The notes under the pieces were generated by a model. That model saw nothing but the letters and a program-made list of their open reading frames with translations. It had not been told where the DNA came from and made no database searches. From Oscillospiraceae bacterium (lineage in GTDB: Bacteria > Bacillota > Clostridia > Oscillospirales > Ruminococcaceae): a stretch of 39,719 bases of DNA. This document shows positions 1 through 8,577 of this stretch, one piece after another. Made by a program: the position numbers and the translations under genes. Positions within the stretch are counted from its first letter, which is position 1. The number at the start of each line of letters is the position of its first letter. Where the stretch lies: positions 1 through 39,719 of the forward strand of contig JAHHUD010000005.1 of assembly GCA_020024185.1 (NCBI GenBank), in the 5' to 3' direction.

Positions 1-2994
1 TACAACAGCACCTTTTATAACAATTTCGTATTCACCAACAGTGCTTGTGTCTTTAGCATTAACAGAAATTATTGGCTTTTCTATAAAGTTATCATTGCCT
101 ACAAGTCCAGTAACACTATATGTAAATTCTGGCATTGGAGTACATTTTATAACATTGAGCTTATTATCAGCTGAAATATTCAACATTTTTTTATTTATAA
201 TAACTTCAGTTGATGCATTTGCTTCATTATAAATATTATCTCCATTTTTTTTCGCTTTAATTGTTACAGTACCTGCTTTATGTATATTAGCAACTTTACC
301 ATTTGAAATACTAATAATATCAGGATTTGAGCTTTCAAATATTACTGCTCCTTCACCATTTCCTCCTGTTGTTTGAAGTTCAAAAGGTTCATCTCCATAG
401 GTCTTTATATCAACTTTAGCAATTTCAAAATTTTTCTGATTTTTCTTATCAAGTTCAACACTTATTTCTGAACTATTTGATGAATTATAATTATCATCAC
501 CATTATAAACTGCTTTTATATTGTATCTTAGACTTTGAACGTCATTCCAAGTAAAACTTGCCATTCCATTCACAATTAAAATATCTTTTGCAGGTTGGAG
601 TTTATTTTCACCAGTAGTCATAAAGTCTACTGTGCCACTAATTTTATCGCCATATCCATCTTTATTTAATTTTAAAGTAACGGTAAGATTTCTCATATCG
701 TTAGTTTCTTCAACATTAGCTGTTAAATTCAATGATGGTGTTGCTTTATTTACATTAACTGCCACTTTATGTGTTTTTACTTGGATATCTTCATAAAATT
801 TCAAAGTATTTTCGTTAGGTATAAACTCTACAACATATCCGTCATTTTTAACTGTTGGAACAACATCATCATTCTGCCATACAAAACTTCCATATTCTTT
901 GCTACCACCATTCAACTTGCTATCTGAAAGCTTTTGACCATATATTAAGTCTGTTGATGTTGGATATGTAATTGTCGGTGCCAGTGCTTTTGAAATATAT
1001 ATTTCTTTTGAAGTTGTTGTGCTTTGATAGTTATCATCACCTAATTTTGTTGCAGTAATTGTAGCTTTACCTACACCAACTATAGTTGCTGTATCATTAT
1101 TCAAAGATATTACATCTGTATCATCACATGTGATTATAATATCCCCTGTACCACTACCACCTTCAACTTCTATTTTAAAGCTTGGGTCGTTATATCTTTT
1201 ACCTTCAATAGATTTAATGTTTAATGGATTTTGCTGTTTTGCTTGAATTTCAATAATTTTAGTATTGCTTATGCCACCATTATGTGTATTTGTATTTGTT
1301 GGTTTAAATTCTGCAACAACTTCATAGGTACCAACAGGCACATTATTCCATTCAATTTTAGCCACACGTTCATTTTGTTCATTTTCTAACGGAACATTTT
1401 CCTGTATTATGGTATTTCCATATTTAAATGTTACAGTGCCATCTGCAACTCCACCATCACTAAGTTTAACATAAGCTTTAAGTTCAACATTAGTAGAACC
1501 ATCAATATCTATAATATTTGAGTCAAGTGTAACTGTTGTCGCAATATTACTGCCTTTGCCATTAATTTTGAATTTTACTGTAGATTGATTTGGGTTTAAC
1601 TTATATTTATTGGCATCTTTTCCTTGCAAAAATGCTTTTGCAGTATATTCACCAGGTTCTCTAGCAGATCCTTGTATATATACACTTACATCATGTTTTG
1701 GATTTATATTTTTCAATGTAGCTTTAGGTGCTAATAATTTATTATTATATGTAAATTCAGTTTTTCCCCATGATATATCAATAGTTGTTTTATCTTCCGG
1801 CTTAATATTTAAGTAATCTTCCCACATTTCTTTACCAGAATAGAGAACCTCGATACATTCTATATAACTATTCCCTGTTTTGTCAGCACGTGTTGTAACA
1901 ACTGGACTTCCGTTTTTATTAACAACATCGTATCTAACCATTGAATATTCGTCATGATTATCTGAGTCTGCTACATACACTGCACTAATAGTACCATCTA
2001 GGTTATATTCAACCCCCCAAATTGTAATTAGATGAGTGTTGTATCCAACATTTTCAACTAAAAGCAACATATTTCCATCAATAATTAACTGTTTTAAGTC
2101 ATTACTTAAAGCATTATAATCATATCTATAAAATAGTCTTCTATCTGTTAATCTATTTATTCCAAATACATCGTAGAAATATCCACCTAATCCCGTTGGA
2201 CCTTTTGTTAAAAGTTCCTCTCTTGCTGGGTCACTGTCATTAACAGGACCATTTGTTTTTCCGTAATAACCGTTTATAAACTGGTCATGCAGTATATCTG
2301 CCCAATATCCATCCGGTTTGTTTGCAAATTGTGCAACAAATGAGTTATAAACATTACTATTATCTTTATCCTTTACAGGCTCTCTAAGTTTATCAAGTTT
2401 TTTACGTTTATCCTCAGCATAATTTGGTGTTATATTAAGGTATTCATCAATGTATTTACTATTGGTATCAAGCCACCAATGCAACGCGTTTGATGCACTT
2501 GCTGCAAAGCATAAATTGCTATCTTGTGTCCAACTTTTATCTATATCATACCAGCCATTATTTTCATAATAACCTGACTTATATTCTATATATTGTTTAC
2601 CAGCAATTGTCTGTTCTATTCTTTTAAATTGGCTATTCTCTCCTCCCATTTGTGGTGGAGTAACACCATGTGTCCAAACTATAGTCTTGAGTTTTTTATC
2701 TTCTTGATTGACATACTGAGTAACCTCATTACCATTTTTAGAAAATTCATTTCTTAATTTCTCAGACTTTTCTTTATATTCAGGTGATATATTATTAAGG
2801 CTGTCATCATTTTGCAAACTTTCGATATTTCCAGTTGATGTGCTTAAATTTTTCTGCTCTGTTTTTATTTTATCATTCAGTTTTATATCATTATTCTGAG
2901 AAAAATCTTTAATAGCTGAAACATTTAACACATTCATCTGTAATGCAATAATCGATGATAAACAGATGGATATTAATTTATTTTTATTTTTCAT
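1..2994 (-). CDS. Secreted IdeS/Mac-1-like (peptidase C66) cysteine protease with Ig-like/MBG repeat tail, 3' end cut by window
   Basis: The frame is open for 998 codons from ATG at 2994 to the window edge, so the C-terminus is missing. Residues 1-27 look like a signal peptide (KNKNK, hydrophobic core, cleavage after VSA). Residues about 105-390 match IdeS, the streptococcal IgG endopeptidase: VWTHGVTPPQ (IdeS has VWTKGVTPP), GWYDIDK, NLCFAASASNALHWW with Cys162, THLITIWG with His321, and YVADSD with Asp343. The His-to-Asp spacing of 22 equals that of IdeS His262-Asp284, and Lys153 sits where IdeS has Lys84. From about residue 400 the protein becomes beta-rich modules in the order MBG-like, Ig-like, Big2-like, repeated with a period near 266 residues. 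Known: IdeS enzymes cut immunoglobulin hinges. Inferred: an active secreted protease, possibly against host immunoglobulin; the substrate is unknown. A ribosome binding site (AGGAG) lies 15 nt upstream, slightly far. Any cell-wall anchor would lie outside the window. Confidence 0.88.
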   Translation of the reverse strand, partial: MKNKNKLISICLSSIIALQMNVLNVSAIKDFSQNNDIKLNDKIKTEQKNLSTSTGNIESLQNDDSLNNISPEYKEKSEKLRNEFSKNGNEVTQYVNQEDKKLKTIVWTHGVTPPQMGGENSQFKRIEQTIAGKQYIEYKSGYYENNGWYDIDKSWTQDSNLCFAASASNALHWWLDTNSKYIDEYLNITPNYAEDKRKKLDKLREPVKDKDNSNVYNSFVAQFANKPDGYWADILHDQFINGYYGKTNGPVNDSDPAREELLTKGPTGLGGYFYDVFGINRLTDRRLFYRYDYNALSNDLKQLIIDGNMLLLVENVGYNTHLITIWGVEYNLDGTISAVYVADSDNHDEYSMVRYDVVNKNGSPVVTTRADKTGNSYIECIEVLYSGKEMWEDYLNIKPEDKTTIDISWGKTEFTYNNKLLAPKATLKNINPKHDVSVYIQGSAREPGEYTAKAFLQGKDANKYKLNPNQSTVKFKINGKGSNIATTVTLDSNIIDIDGSTNVELKAYVKLSDGGVADGTVTFKYGNTIIQENVPLENEQNERVAKIEWNNVPVGTYEVVAEFKPTNTNTHNGGISNTKIIEIQAKQQNPLNIKSIEGKRYNDPSFKIEVEGGSGTGDIIITCDDTDVISLNNDTATIVGVGKATITATKLGDDNYQSTTTSKEIYISKALAPTITYPTSTDLIYGQKLSDSKLNGGSKEYGSFVWQNDDVVPTVKNDGYVVEFIPNENTLKFYEDIQVKTHKVAVNVNKATPSLNLTANVEETNDMRNLTVTLKLNKDGYGDKISGTVDFMTTGENKLQPAKDILIVNGMASFTWNDVQSLRYNIKAVYNGDDNYNSSNSSEISVELDKKNQKNFEIAKVDIKTYGDEPFELQTTGGNGEGAVIFESSNPDIISISNGKVANIHKAGTVTIKAKKNGDNIYNEANASTEVIINKKMLNISADNKLNVIKCTPMPEFTYSVTGLVGNDNFIEKPIISVNAKDTSTVGEYEIVIKGAVV

Positions 2995-3081
2995 GTCTAT
3001 AATTAACTTCTCCTTCTTATTTTGATTTGTTATGTACAAAATATTTATACTAAAATTGGACATTATATACAATTATATATA

Positions 3082-3110
3082 ATAATAACACATTATTTTA
3101 TTTATGTAAA
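3082..3110 (-). promoter_or_regulatory. Candidate promoter of the IdeS-like gene
   Basis: On the minus strand there is TTTACA (3110-3105), a 17-nt spacer and TATTAT (3087-3082). This leaves a leader of about 80 nt before the ATG at 2994. The surroundings are very AT-rich, so other -10-like hexamers exist nearby, including a TATAAT closer to the gene without a good -35. The remainder of 2995-3228 shows nothing else recognisable. Confidence 0.45.
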
Positions 3111-3228
3111 TATTTTAACTTATATATAATTTTTGTTAATAAAGTATATATCATGTAAATTCATATTTATTGTTAATTTATTGTTGTATAATATGGTTAT
3201 ACCTTACTATATAGATTAAATGTTTAAT

Positions 3229-3268
3229 AAAAAAGTCACAACAAAATATTAATCTTGTGTGACTTTTT
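3229..3268 (-). terminator. Intrinsic terminator after the FUSC gene
   Basis: AAAAAGTCACA pairs with TGTGACTTTTT (11 bp) around a short A/T loop, beginning six bases beyond the FUSC stop codon. On the minus strand the stem ends in a T run. Confidence 0.8.
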
Positions 3269-3273
3269 AAATA

Positions 3274-4338
3274 TTATATATTTTCTTTATTTTTTATAAA
3301 TCTTCTATCTATAAATAAATAGAATAAGTAAATAATTATCATTCCAAGTATAACGCCAATGAAATTATCGTATATACGTAATAATACTGCATCTCTTGCA
3401 CCATATATACCCGCTGCTAACATCAGTGCTCCAAAACAGTTGATTGCAGTTTTTTTACGGTAATCTGTGCAAAATCCAAGACAAAAACCACCTACTGGTC
3501 CTAACAAAGTTTGCATGTTTACTGGTGTCAATTGATAAACTATAAAAAACATTATAGAGCCAATTACAATTCCAACCATACGATGAACTGACCTTTTTAA
3601 TACTTTTACGGTATAAGGATATACCGATAACATTGATGTGCATGCAAAACCAGCCCACATAAATCGCTCTAATTTTAAAGCATTACCAATTGTGAGTACT
3701 ATACTTAATCCTAAAGCCATTCTAATTTGCCATCTACATTTTTCATTTATCACATCAAATTTTTTAATCACATCTTTAAATCTTATATCTTTATTTTTTT
3801 CACGATGTTTAATATAAAAAATTATTGAAAATAAACAAAATACAATAAATGTTAGTACACAGCGTTTTATAAATGCTTGTCCTGTAACGGTATTACCTGT
3901 AAGAAAAACGTATGAAAACCCATATAACCCACCATTGCCCATTTCCGGTCTGTCTGCCGTCATTAATAAAATCGCAAAAAATGCAAAAAAATGAATAATA
4001 CTTGCTAAAGCTGGATTTGAGTTATATGCTAATATTGGTGCAACCAATAAAATCACAAATGTTAGTGCTAAATTTATAATAGAATCTTTAACACAATATC
4101 CAAAATCAACAAATCTAATACTGAGCAATATACAAAAAAAAGCAACACCCATTGAACTGTTTTCACTTCCAAATATTGCTCCGATAGGTGCTATAAACAT
4201 AATAGCAAATAACACTATTAAAAGTGCTCTCATAAATATTGCAAATCTTAACTTTATTTTTTCTCTGTTTATTTCAGTTGAACGAATTTTTGGTTTCAAT
4301 ACTGATGGATCCAATTGTAACATATCATAAAATTTCAA
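3274..4338 (-). CDS. FUSC-family (fusaric acid resistance-like) membrane protein
   Basis: This is a polytopic inner-membrane protein of about 354 residues. An N-terminal block of hydrophobic helices is followed by a short charged cytoplasmic stretch (RFKDVIKKFDVINEKCRW) and a second helix block containing RSVHRMVGIVIGSIMFF, which resembles the FUSC_2 / aromatic acid exporter signature. FUSC proteins are linked to export of aromatic or toxic organic acids; the substrate here is unknown. The longest frame opens with GTG at 4383 inside the MarR gene. However, GGGGG at 4346-4350 lies 7 nt before a TTG at 4338, so that start is preferred and it removes the overlap. It lies 28 bp downstream of the MarR gene and is very likely cotranscribed with it and under its control. 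Confidence 0.8.
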   Translation of the reverse strand: MKFYDMLQLDPSVLKPKIRSTEINREKIKLRFAIFMRALLIVLFAIMFIAPIGAIFGSENSSMGVAFFCILLSIRFVDFGYCVKDSIINLALTFVILLVAPILAYNSNPALASIIHFFAFFAILLMTADRPEMGNGGLYGFSYVFLTGNTVTGQAFIKRCVLTFIVFCLFSIIFYIKHREKNKDIRFKDVIKKFDVINEKCRWQIRMALGLSIVLTIGNALKLERFMWAGFACTSMLSVYPYTVKVLKRSVHRMVGIVIGSIMFFIVYQLTPVNMQTLLGPVGGFCLGFCTDYRKKTAINCFGALMLAAGIYGARDAVLLRIYDNFIGVILGMIIIYLFYLFIDRRFIKNKENI

Positions 4339-4366
4339 AAAATTACCCCCAATAACCAATAAAATA

Positions 4367-4789
4367 TTATTTAATATTTTCACTTATCTTAATGATAGCA
4401 TTAAAAAGAGTATCAAACTCTGAACCCATTTTTCTTCTCAAATCATAAAAAGGCTGTAAAATAGCCATATAATTCTGCCTTAATTCATTTTGGCCAACTT
4501 CAGTTAAACGAAGTTTATAACTTCTTTCATCCCTTGGATGTTTTTCTTTTGTTATATATCCTTTTTCAAAAAGTGATTTAAGGCATCTGCTTACCGATTC
4601 TTTTTTCATCCCACTACTTCGGCTTAAAGCAAGTGGTGTGCTATCTTCGGGTTTTATATATAAACGTGCCAACAGTTCTCTTTCACTTGTTGTTAAAGTT
4701 TGTTTTTGACTTTGAGATAGCAAAGCTCTAGATAAACGATGAAACTCTTGTTGATATTTTAACATTTGTAACCAATTAATATTTTCCAT
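4367..4789 (-). CDS. MarR-family transcriptional regulator
   Basis: This 140-residue protein has the usual MarR size and layout: an N-terminal dimerisation helix, then a winged helix-turn-helix at about residues 30-105 (LTTSERELLARLYIKPEDSTP, SGMKKESVSRCLKSLFEKGYI, wing KEKHPRDERSYKLRLTEVG), then a C-terminal dimerisation helix. The DERSYKLRLTEVG wing is a family hallmark. AGGAGC lies 8 nt before the ATG. It is the first gene of a two-gene unit with the FUSC transporter. MarR proteins commonly repress their own operon and release it on binding aromatic or phenolic ligands. Here a dyad directly abuts the -10 element, which fits autoregulation. The ligand cannot be told from sequence. Confidence 0.9.
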   Translation of the reverse strand: MENINWLQMLKYQQEFHRLSRALLSQSQKQTLTTSERELLARLYIKPEDSTPLALSRSSGMKKESVSRCLKSLFEKGYITKEKHPRDERSYKLRLTEVGQNELRQNYMAILQPFYDLRRKMGSEFDTLFNAIIKISENIK

Positions 4790-4807
4790 ACTCTTGCTCC
4801 TATCAAG

Positions 4808-4847
4808 TTAACAAAGTTAATTATATCACTCTTTATCTTATTGTCAA
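4808..4847 (-). promoter_or_regulatory. Consensus promoter with abutting dyad (candidate MarR operator)
   Basis: On the minus strand there is TTGACA (4847-4842), a 16-nt spacer and TATAAT (4825-4820), both perfect consensus hexamers. Just downstream of the -10, 4808-4820 reads TTAAC AAA GTTAA, a perfect 5-bp inverted repeat touching the last base of the -10 and covering the expected start site. A protein bound there would block transcription, as expected for an autoregulating MarR. Confidence 0.7.
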
Positions 4848-5082
4848 TATTATTTCTTTTTGATTTTACATTTTATAATATAAATTAAATTTATAGTTTT
4901 AATATTTAAAGATTAGTATTTTATAACTTAAGATTTAAATTATTTTAATAAACAAATCTATCCAAGACATAAATATTAAAAATACATTTTAACATTTGTT
5001 ATTGTTTTATTATATATTTTAAATATAAATATATTATTTTGATTTTATATTGCTACAATAATAAACAAATTAATATAAAATT

Positions 5083-5124
5083 AAAGGACTTGTTGTCTGT
5101 AATACACAGATAACAAGTCCTTTT
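5083..5124 (-). terminator. Strong intrinsic terminator after the SUFU/DUF4253 gene
   Basis: AAAGGACTTGTTGTCTGT pairs with ACAGATAACAAGTCCTTT over 18 positions (one G-T pair) around a 4-nt loop. It lies about 100 bp beyond the stop of the SUFU/DUF4253 gene. The rest of 4848-5221 is AT-rich sequence without a recognisable gene. Confidence 0.8.
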
Positions 5125-5221
5125 AGATGATTAACCTATTGTAAAATCTTAAAATATTGTATAACTTTTTAGTTTTAGTTTAATTAGTCTATGATTTTCT
5201 CGTTTGCTATTAAAAAATACA

Positions 5222-7126
5222 TTAATCCCACCAAAAGTACCACATTTTTGATTTACTAAGACAGTCTGCCAATATTCCAAGTTCATCAAAGTTTTGCAAC
5301 ACATCAGGGCAGCATGCAAAATGTTCTTGTGATACTTCTATAGCTTTTTCTTGTTCTATTGCTTTTGGTAATACATATTCAAGTGTATCTTTACTTATAG
5401 CAGCTGGAACAGCACCGTATTCTTCAAACCAATATTTTGAAATCGCCATCAATTGTTCAGTGTTTGGGCAATCATTCCAGTTTCCAAAAGGCAAATATGC
5501 AAATATCTCCCATGGATTATTAACTGGGATATATGCCAAAATTACAGGAGCAGTTTTTTCTGTATCATAGTCCCAATAAGATATAAAGCGATTATTTTCT
5601 CCTCCGTCTGACATCTCTCCCACAATTTCTTCTTGCCAGTCAGTGCCGTCTTCCAAAAAATCTTTTTTTCTTTCAGTCAGCAAATCACTAATAAGCTCAC
5701 AGCCATTATTTAAAGATTTTTCAAGCATTATATTTCTATATTCTTCAACTTTTTTAAAGTTAAAATCATATTTGCCATTATCACTTTCGGCATTATTATT
5801 AAAAATTAAGCAATCCCAAAGTGTATCGTCAACATTTATAAGAACCGGAATAAATCCATCTTTTTTCCCATTTCGTTTTGCATAGCTATATGCCGCTGTA
5901 ATAGGGTCATCATCTATCATTGGTGGAAAATACTCACAAGTACAATCTAAATATTCCATCATTGCTTGTACAAGTTCAACGGGTTCATCTTTTTTATCAT
6001 TGTCTTGCTTATTTATATTCCATGCATCATATCTTTGCTTTATAATTTTTGCTATCTCTTGATAGTAATTTTCATCAAATTGAACAAACAAATATGTTTC
6101 ATCGTCAAATTCATCACAATAATAACGCTCTTCTCCAAAATATTCTAAAGCGTAGTTATCTACATCTGATGGATAATATGGTACACTTGCATAACTATAA
6201 TAATAACGAGCAAACTCTATTCCTTCATCATTAAAGTATGGAAGAATTAAAAGATTTCCTAATTTTTCTTTAATGTAAGTACGTAAATCAGCGTTTATAG
6301 GGTCTGATTTGACTTTATCGACAATATCTTTTTCTTTTTCCAAAAATAAGTCACTCATTAAATTGTTTTCAACACACCAACGCAAATATATTGCCATATG
6401 ATTATATGCACAAATCTCATCTATGTTAAGATTTTTTTCTCTTATAACATCTAAGTGCCATTGTGCATCATCCATTATCTGTGCATATAGTTCTTCCTCA
6501 AGTTCATCGGATATTGCGCTAAATCTTTGTGGGTCAACAACAAAGCTTATATCTGCCATTTGTGCCAATAACTGCTCGCAATTATTTTCTTTTTTATAGT
6601 CAACTTCTTCTCTATATAAAGGAATTACATGATAAAAATTAACTTTATCTCCATTTGGTAAAACACAAATTTCAGCTTCACCATCCACTCCTTGAGGTTC
6701 TACAATTAGTGATGCACATAAGTTTGTATTTTCTGCAAATACTTCTTGATTATCAATACTATGTCCCCAACCAATCCAGCTATTTGTTTCTATGGATAGT
6801 CTTGCTAATCTTTTTAACAGCCTTATTGGCCAATACCATATTTCATCTGATTGTCCAATTTTCCAATTTGGTGGTAATGATATAGCAAGCTCAGCTCTTT
6901 CTAAATTTTCGTCTTTCAGTTCCAACGGCACACTCATTTTATATGCCCCCATTCCCATAGTAACTAAAGTATAATAATCTTTTTCTTTAGTTGGTGGAAC
7001 TATGCATATATCAATATGTATATCCGGAGAAAAAATTTCATGATATACATTCTCTATTTTTCCATAATATTTGGAAATGTGCTTTTCAATAACTTCCATT
7101 TCTTCAACTGTGTAAATTTTATTCAT
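5222..7126 (-). CDS. SUFU-domain / DUF4253 protein, immunity-like
   Basis: This is a 634-residue soluble, acidic protein with no signal peptide or membrane segment. Residues 1 to about 190 resemble the bacterial suppressor-of-fused (SUFU) domain: YHEIFSPDIHIDI, YYTLVTMGMGAYKMSVP, RAELAISLPPNW and FYHVIPLYREE. Residues about 390-600 resemble DUF4253, with GFIPVLINVDDTLWDCL and the core PVNNPWEIFAYLPFGNWNDCP followed by WFEEYGAVPAAIS. The middle (HMAIYLRWCVENNLMSDLF to the Tyr/Asp-rich YLFVQFDENYYQEIAK) I cannot name with certainty. SUFU and DUF4253 domains recur in bacterial polymorphic-toxin immunity loci, alone or strung together. That suggests, but does not show, an immunity role. GAGGTG lies 8 nt before the ATG. 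It is 26 bp downstream of the DUF4261 gene, in one unit with it. Confidence 0.75.
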   Translation of the reverse strand: MNKIYTVEEMEVIEKHISKYYGKIENVYHEIFSPDIHIDICIVPPTKEKDYYTLVTMGMGAYKMSVPLELKDENLERAELAISLPPNWKIGQSDEIWYWPIRLLKRLARLSIETNSWIGWGHSIDNQEVFAENTNLCASLIVEPQGVDGEAEICVLPNGDKVNFYHVIPLYREEVDYKKENNCEQLLAQMADISFVVDPQRFSAISDELEEELYAQIMDDAQWHLDVIREKNLNIDEICAYNHMAIYLRWCVENNLMSDLFLEKEKDIVDKVKSDPINADLRTYIKEKLGNLLILPYFNDEGIEFARYYYSYASVPYYPSDVDNYALEYFGEERYYCDEFDDETYLFVQFDENYYQEIAKIIKQRYDAWNINKQDNDKKDEPVELVQAMMEYLDCTCEYFPPMIDDDPITAAYSYAKRNGKKDGFIPVLINVDDTLWDCLIFNNNAESDNGKYDFNFKKVEEYRNIMLEKSLNNGCELISDLLTERKKDFLEDGTDWQEEIVGEMSDGGENNRFISYWDYDTEKTAPVILAYIPVNNPWEIFAYLPFGNWNDCPNTEQLMAISKYWFEEYGAVPAAISKDTLEYVLPKAIEQEKAIEVSQEHFACCPDVLQNFDELGILADCLSKSKMWYFWWD

Positions 7127-7152
7127 TGGATAATCACCTCTATAATTAAAGT

Positions 7153-8241
7153 TTAATTGTATTCTATTTTTAAAGTCATTCCCGGCAATGACACACCTTC
7201 ACTTCGTGTTATTTTATGTATATCATCAGCAGAAAAACCAATTGTTTCTCCATCATGTAACACAACATCATTTTTAAGTACATATGAAACTAAGCTTGCA
7301 AGAAAATCTCTTATATCAGATGGTTTTGCATCTACATTAAGTACTTCCATTTCATCTTTTCCAAACACATCCATACCGTATGTATAACAGCATACACCTT
7401 CTTGCCCTATATATAATCCAAACCATATCCAGTTTAATATAGGAAGTTCTCCATCTTTCATTATATTCGCAAATTGATTATAGTAGCAAGGTTCAAAAAC
7501 TGTTCCACTTGTGTATACCCCTGTTGCATTTTTTTGATTACAACAACAAGCCATTACTTTTACAAATAATTTTCCTTTTTCTATATAGTTGTTATCATTT
7601 CCAAGAATTGCAACCATTAAATGTGCTTTATGCTCTTTTGCAACTTCAACTGCATCTGGCCACATATAATTATTCTTTGCGTTTTCTTCTGCTTCATTTT
7701 CTGGAATAGGCGCTGGCATAAGGCTTACTGCTACTACATCTTCATCAACAGAAAATATTATTATATTATCTTTTGTTTTTTCATCTTCGTTTTCATCTTT
7801 TTCTTCTATCGCATCAATATCCCATTGCGATTTCAAATCATCTATAAATTGTTGTTTATTCCAACTGTTTTCTGATAAAAGTATAAAACCTACAAATGTG
7901 CCTTGATTTTCTTTATGGTTTTCAGCTTGTGACATCCAGTATTCACGAATCATATCTATCATTTCTTTGCACTTTTCTTCAGCCGTAAGTTCGTTGTATT
8001 CTTCCATTTCACTAAATATATGCCCACCATGTTCCGGCGAATTTTCTTCATATCCACCACAAACTGCTAAAAGCCATTTTCCCATTGCAGACTTTTTATA
8101 TTTAAAAATATAATACGTCATGTTGTAATATTCAAATGAACCGGTACATTCTATTTTACTTGGTATTTTCCCAAGTTCATTTGGATGAGATAACCATTCT
8201 ATCATAGATTTTTTTGCAGCATTCATTTGTTTTTCATTCAT
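7153..8241 (-). CDS. DUF4261-domain protein, immunity-like
   Basis: This is a 362-residue soluble protein. Residues 1 to about 115 form a domain often found in front of DUF4261 (KKSMIEWLSHPNELGKIPSK, YYIFKYKKSAMGKWLLAVCGGY, EHGGHIFSEM, MIREYW). Residues about 120-362 match DUF4261: GFILLSENSW near the start, NNYMWPDAVEVAKEHKAHLMV in the middle, and the end block GMDVFGKDEMEVLNVDAKPS, LASLVSYVLKNDVVLHDGETIGF. An acidic linker (IEEKDENEDEKTKDN) interrupts the domain near residue 145. The molecular function is unknown. The family co-occurs with SUFU/DUF4253-type proteins in toxin-immunity neighbourhoods, as here. GAGGTG lies 7 nt before the ATG. It is the first gene of a two-gene unit ending at the terminator at 5083-5124. 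Confidence 0.8.
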   Translation of the reverse strand: MNEKQMNAAKKSMIEWLSHPNELGKIPSKIECTGSFEYYNMTYYIFKYKKSAMGKWLLAVCGGYEENSPEHGGHIFSEMEEYNELTAEEKCKEMIDMIREYWMSQAENHKENQGTFVGFILLSENSWNKQQFIDDLKSQWDIDAIEEKDENEDEKTKDNIIIFSVDEDVVAVSLMPAPIPENEAEENAKNNYMWPDAVEVAKEHKAHLMVAILGNDNNYIEKGKLFVKVMACCCNQKNATGVYTSGTVFEPCYYNQFANIMKDGELPILNWIWFGLYIGQEGVCCYTYGMDVFGKDEMEVLNVDAKPSDIRDFLASLVSYVLKNDVVLHDGETIGFSADDIHKITRSEGVSLPGMTLKIEYN

Positions 8242-8377
8242 ATTTTACACCTCTTTTGTTATGTAATATAAAATTTTATATAATTTTATTTATTGTTTTA
8301 TTTTTGATAAATAAATATAGTAATATTATTATTTCAAAGGTAATTTCTGCAATAGTTAGTATAAAATAATATCTTGC

Positions 8378-8512
8378 CTATTTTTCAATACTTAAATATC
8401 CAATAATATGATTATAATTATTTAATATTGGCATGGCAACTGCATAAAATTTATAAAAATTTAAAGTACCTGAAAATATAATTGTTATGGCCAAAAATTT
8501 AGTACAAATTTT
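8378..8512 (-). pseudogene. Possible decayed fragment of a sensory-domain protein
   Basis: A 44-codon open stretch between stops has no start codon at its head and ends FYAVAMPILNNYNHIIGYLS-IEK-stop. The pattern 'A-x-P-I-(6)-IIGYLSI' is typical of the last strands of GAF, PAS or Cache sensory domains. This may be the tail of a deleted regulator. The match is short and could be chance in AT-rich DNA. The remainder of the 500-bp gap 8242-8742 holds only a 14-bp AT palindrome (8267-8280) upstream of the DUF4261 gene and a hairpin at 8537-8577. Confidence 0.3.
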
Positions 8513-8536
8513 TTAACAAAAAAATTATATATTAAA

Positions 8537-8577
8537 TAAAGCACTATCACATCTAAAGTAGACGCAATAATGCTTTA
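8537..8577. terminator. Imperfect hairpin, possible terminator
   Basis: TAAAGCA (8537-8543) pairs with TGCTTTA (8571-8577), and the interior continues as a mismatched stem (CTA/TAG and neighbours). T-rich sequence follows on both strands. It lies about 165 bp beyond the XRE gene stop and might end its transcript, or it may be a remnant of older structure. Confidence 0.4.

Noticed and set aside
41..1816. Plus-strand open frames at 41-232 and 1610-1816
   Set aside because: They lie inside the continuous minus-strand protease gene, have no family resemblance, and the minus frame is open across all 998 codons with clear domain content.
1..2994. Generic papain-like (C1/NlpC) or IgA1 metalloprotease assignment
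   Set aside because: The motif order VWT-GVTPP, LC-A-A---LHWW, H-ITIWG, Y-ADSD is specific to the IdeS/Mac family, and no HExxH zinc motif is present.
3000..5221. AT-rich gaps as replication origin or CRISPR leader
   Set aside because: No DnaA-box clusters, spaced repeats or cas genes; only promoters and terminators are recognisable.
8267..8280. 14-bp perfect palindrome TATAAAATTTTATA as an operator
   Set aside because: In such AT-rich intergenic DNA palindromes of this composition arise easily, and no promoter could be placed on it convincingly.
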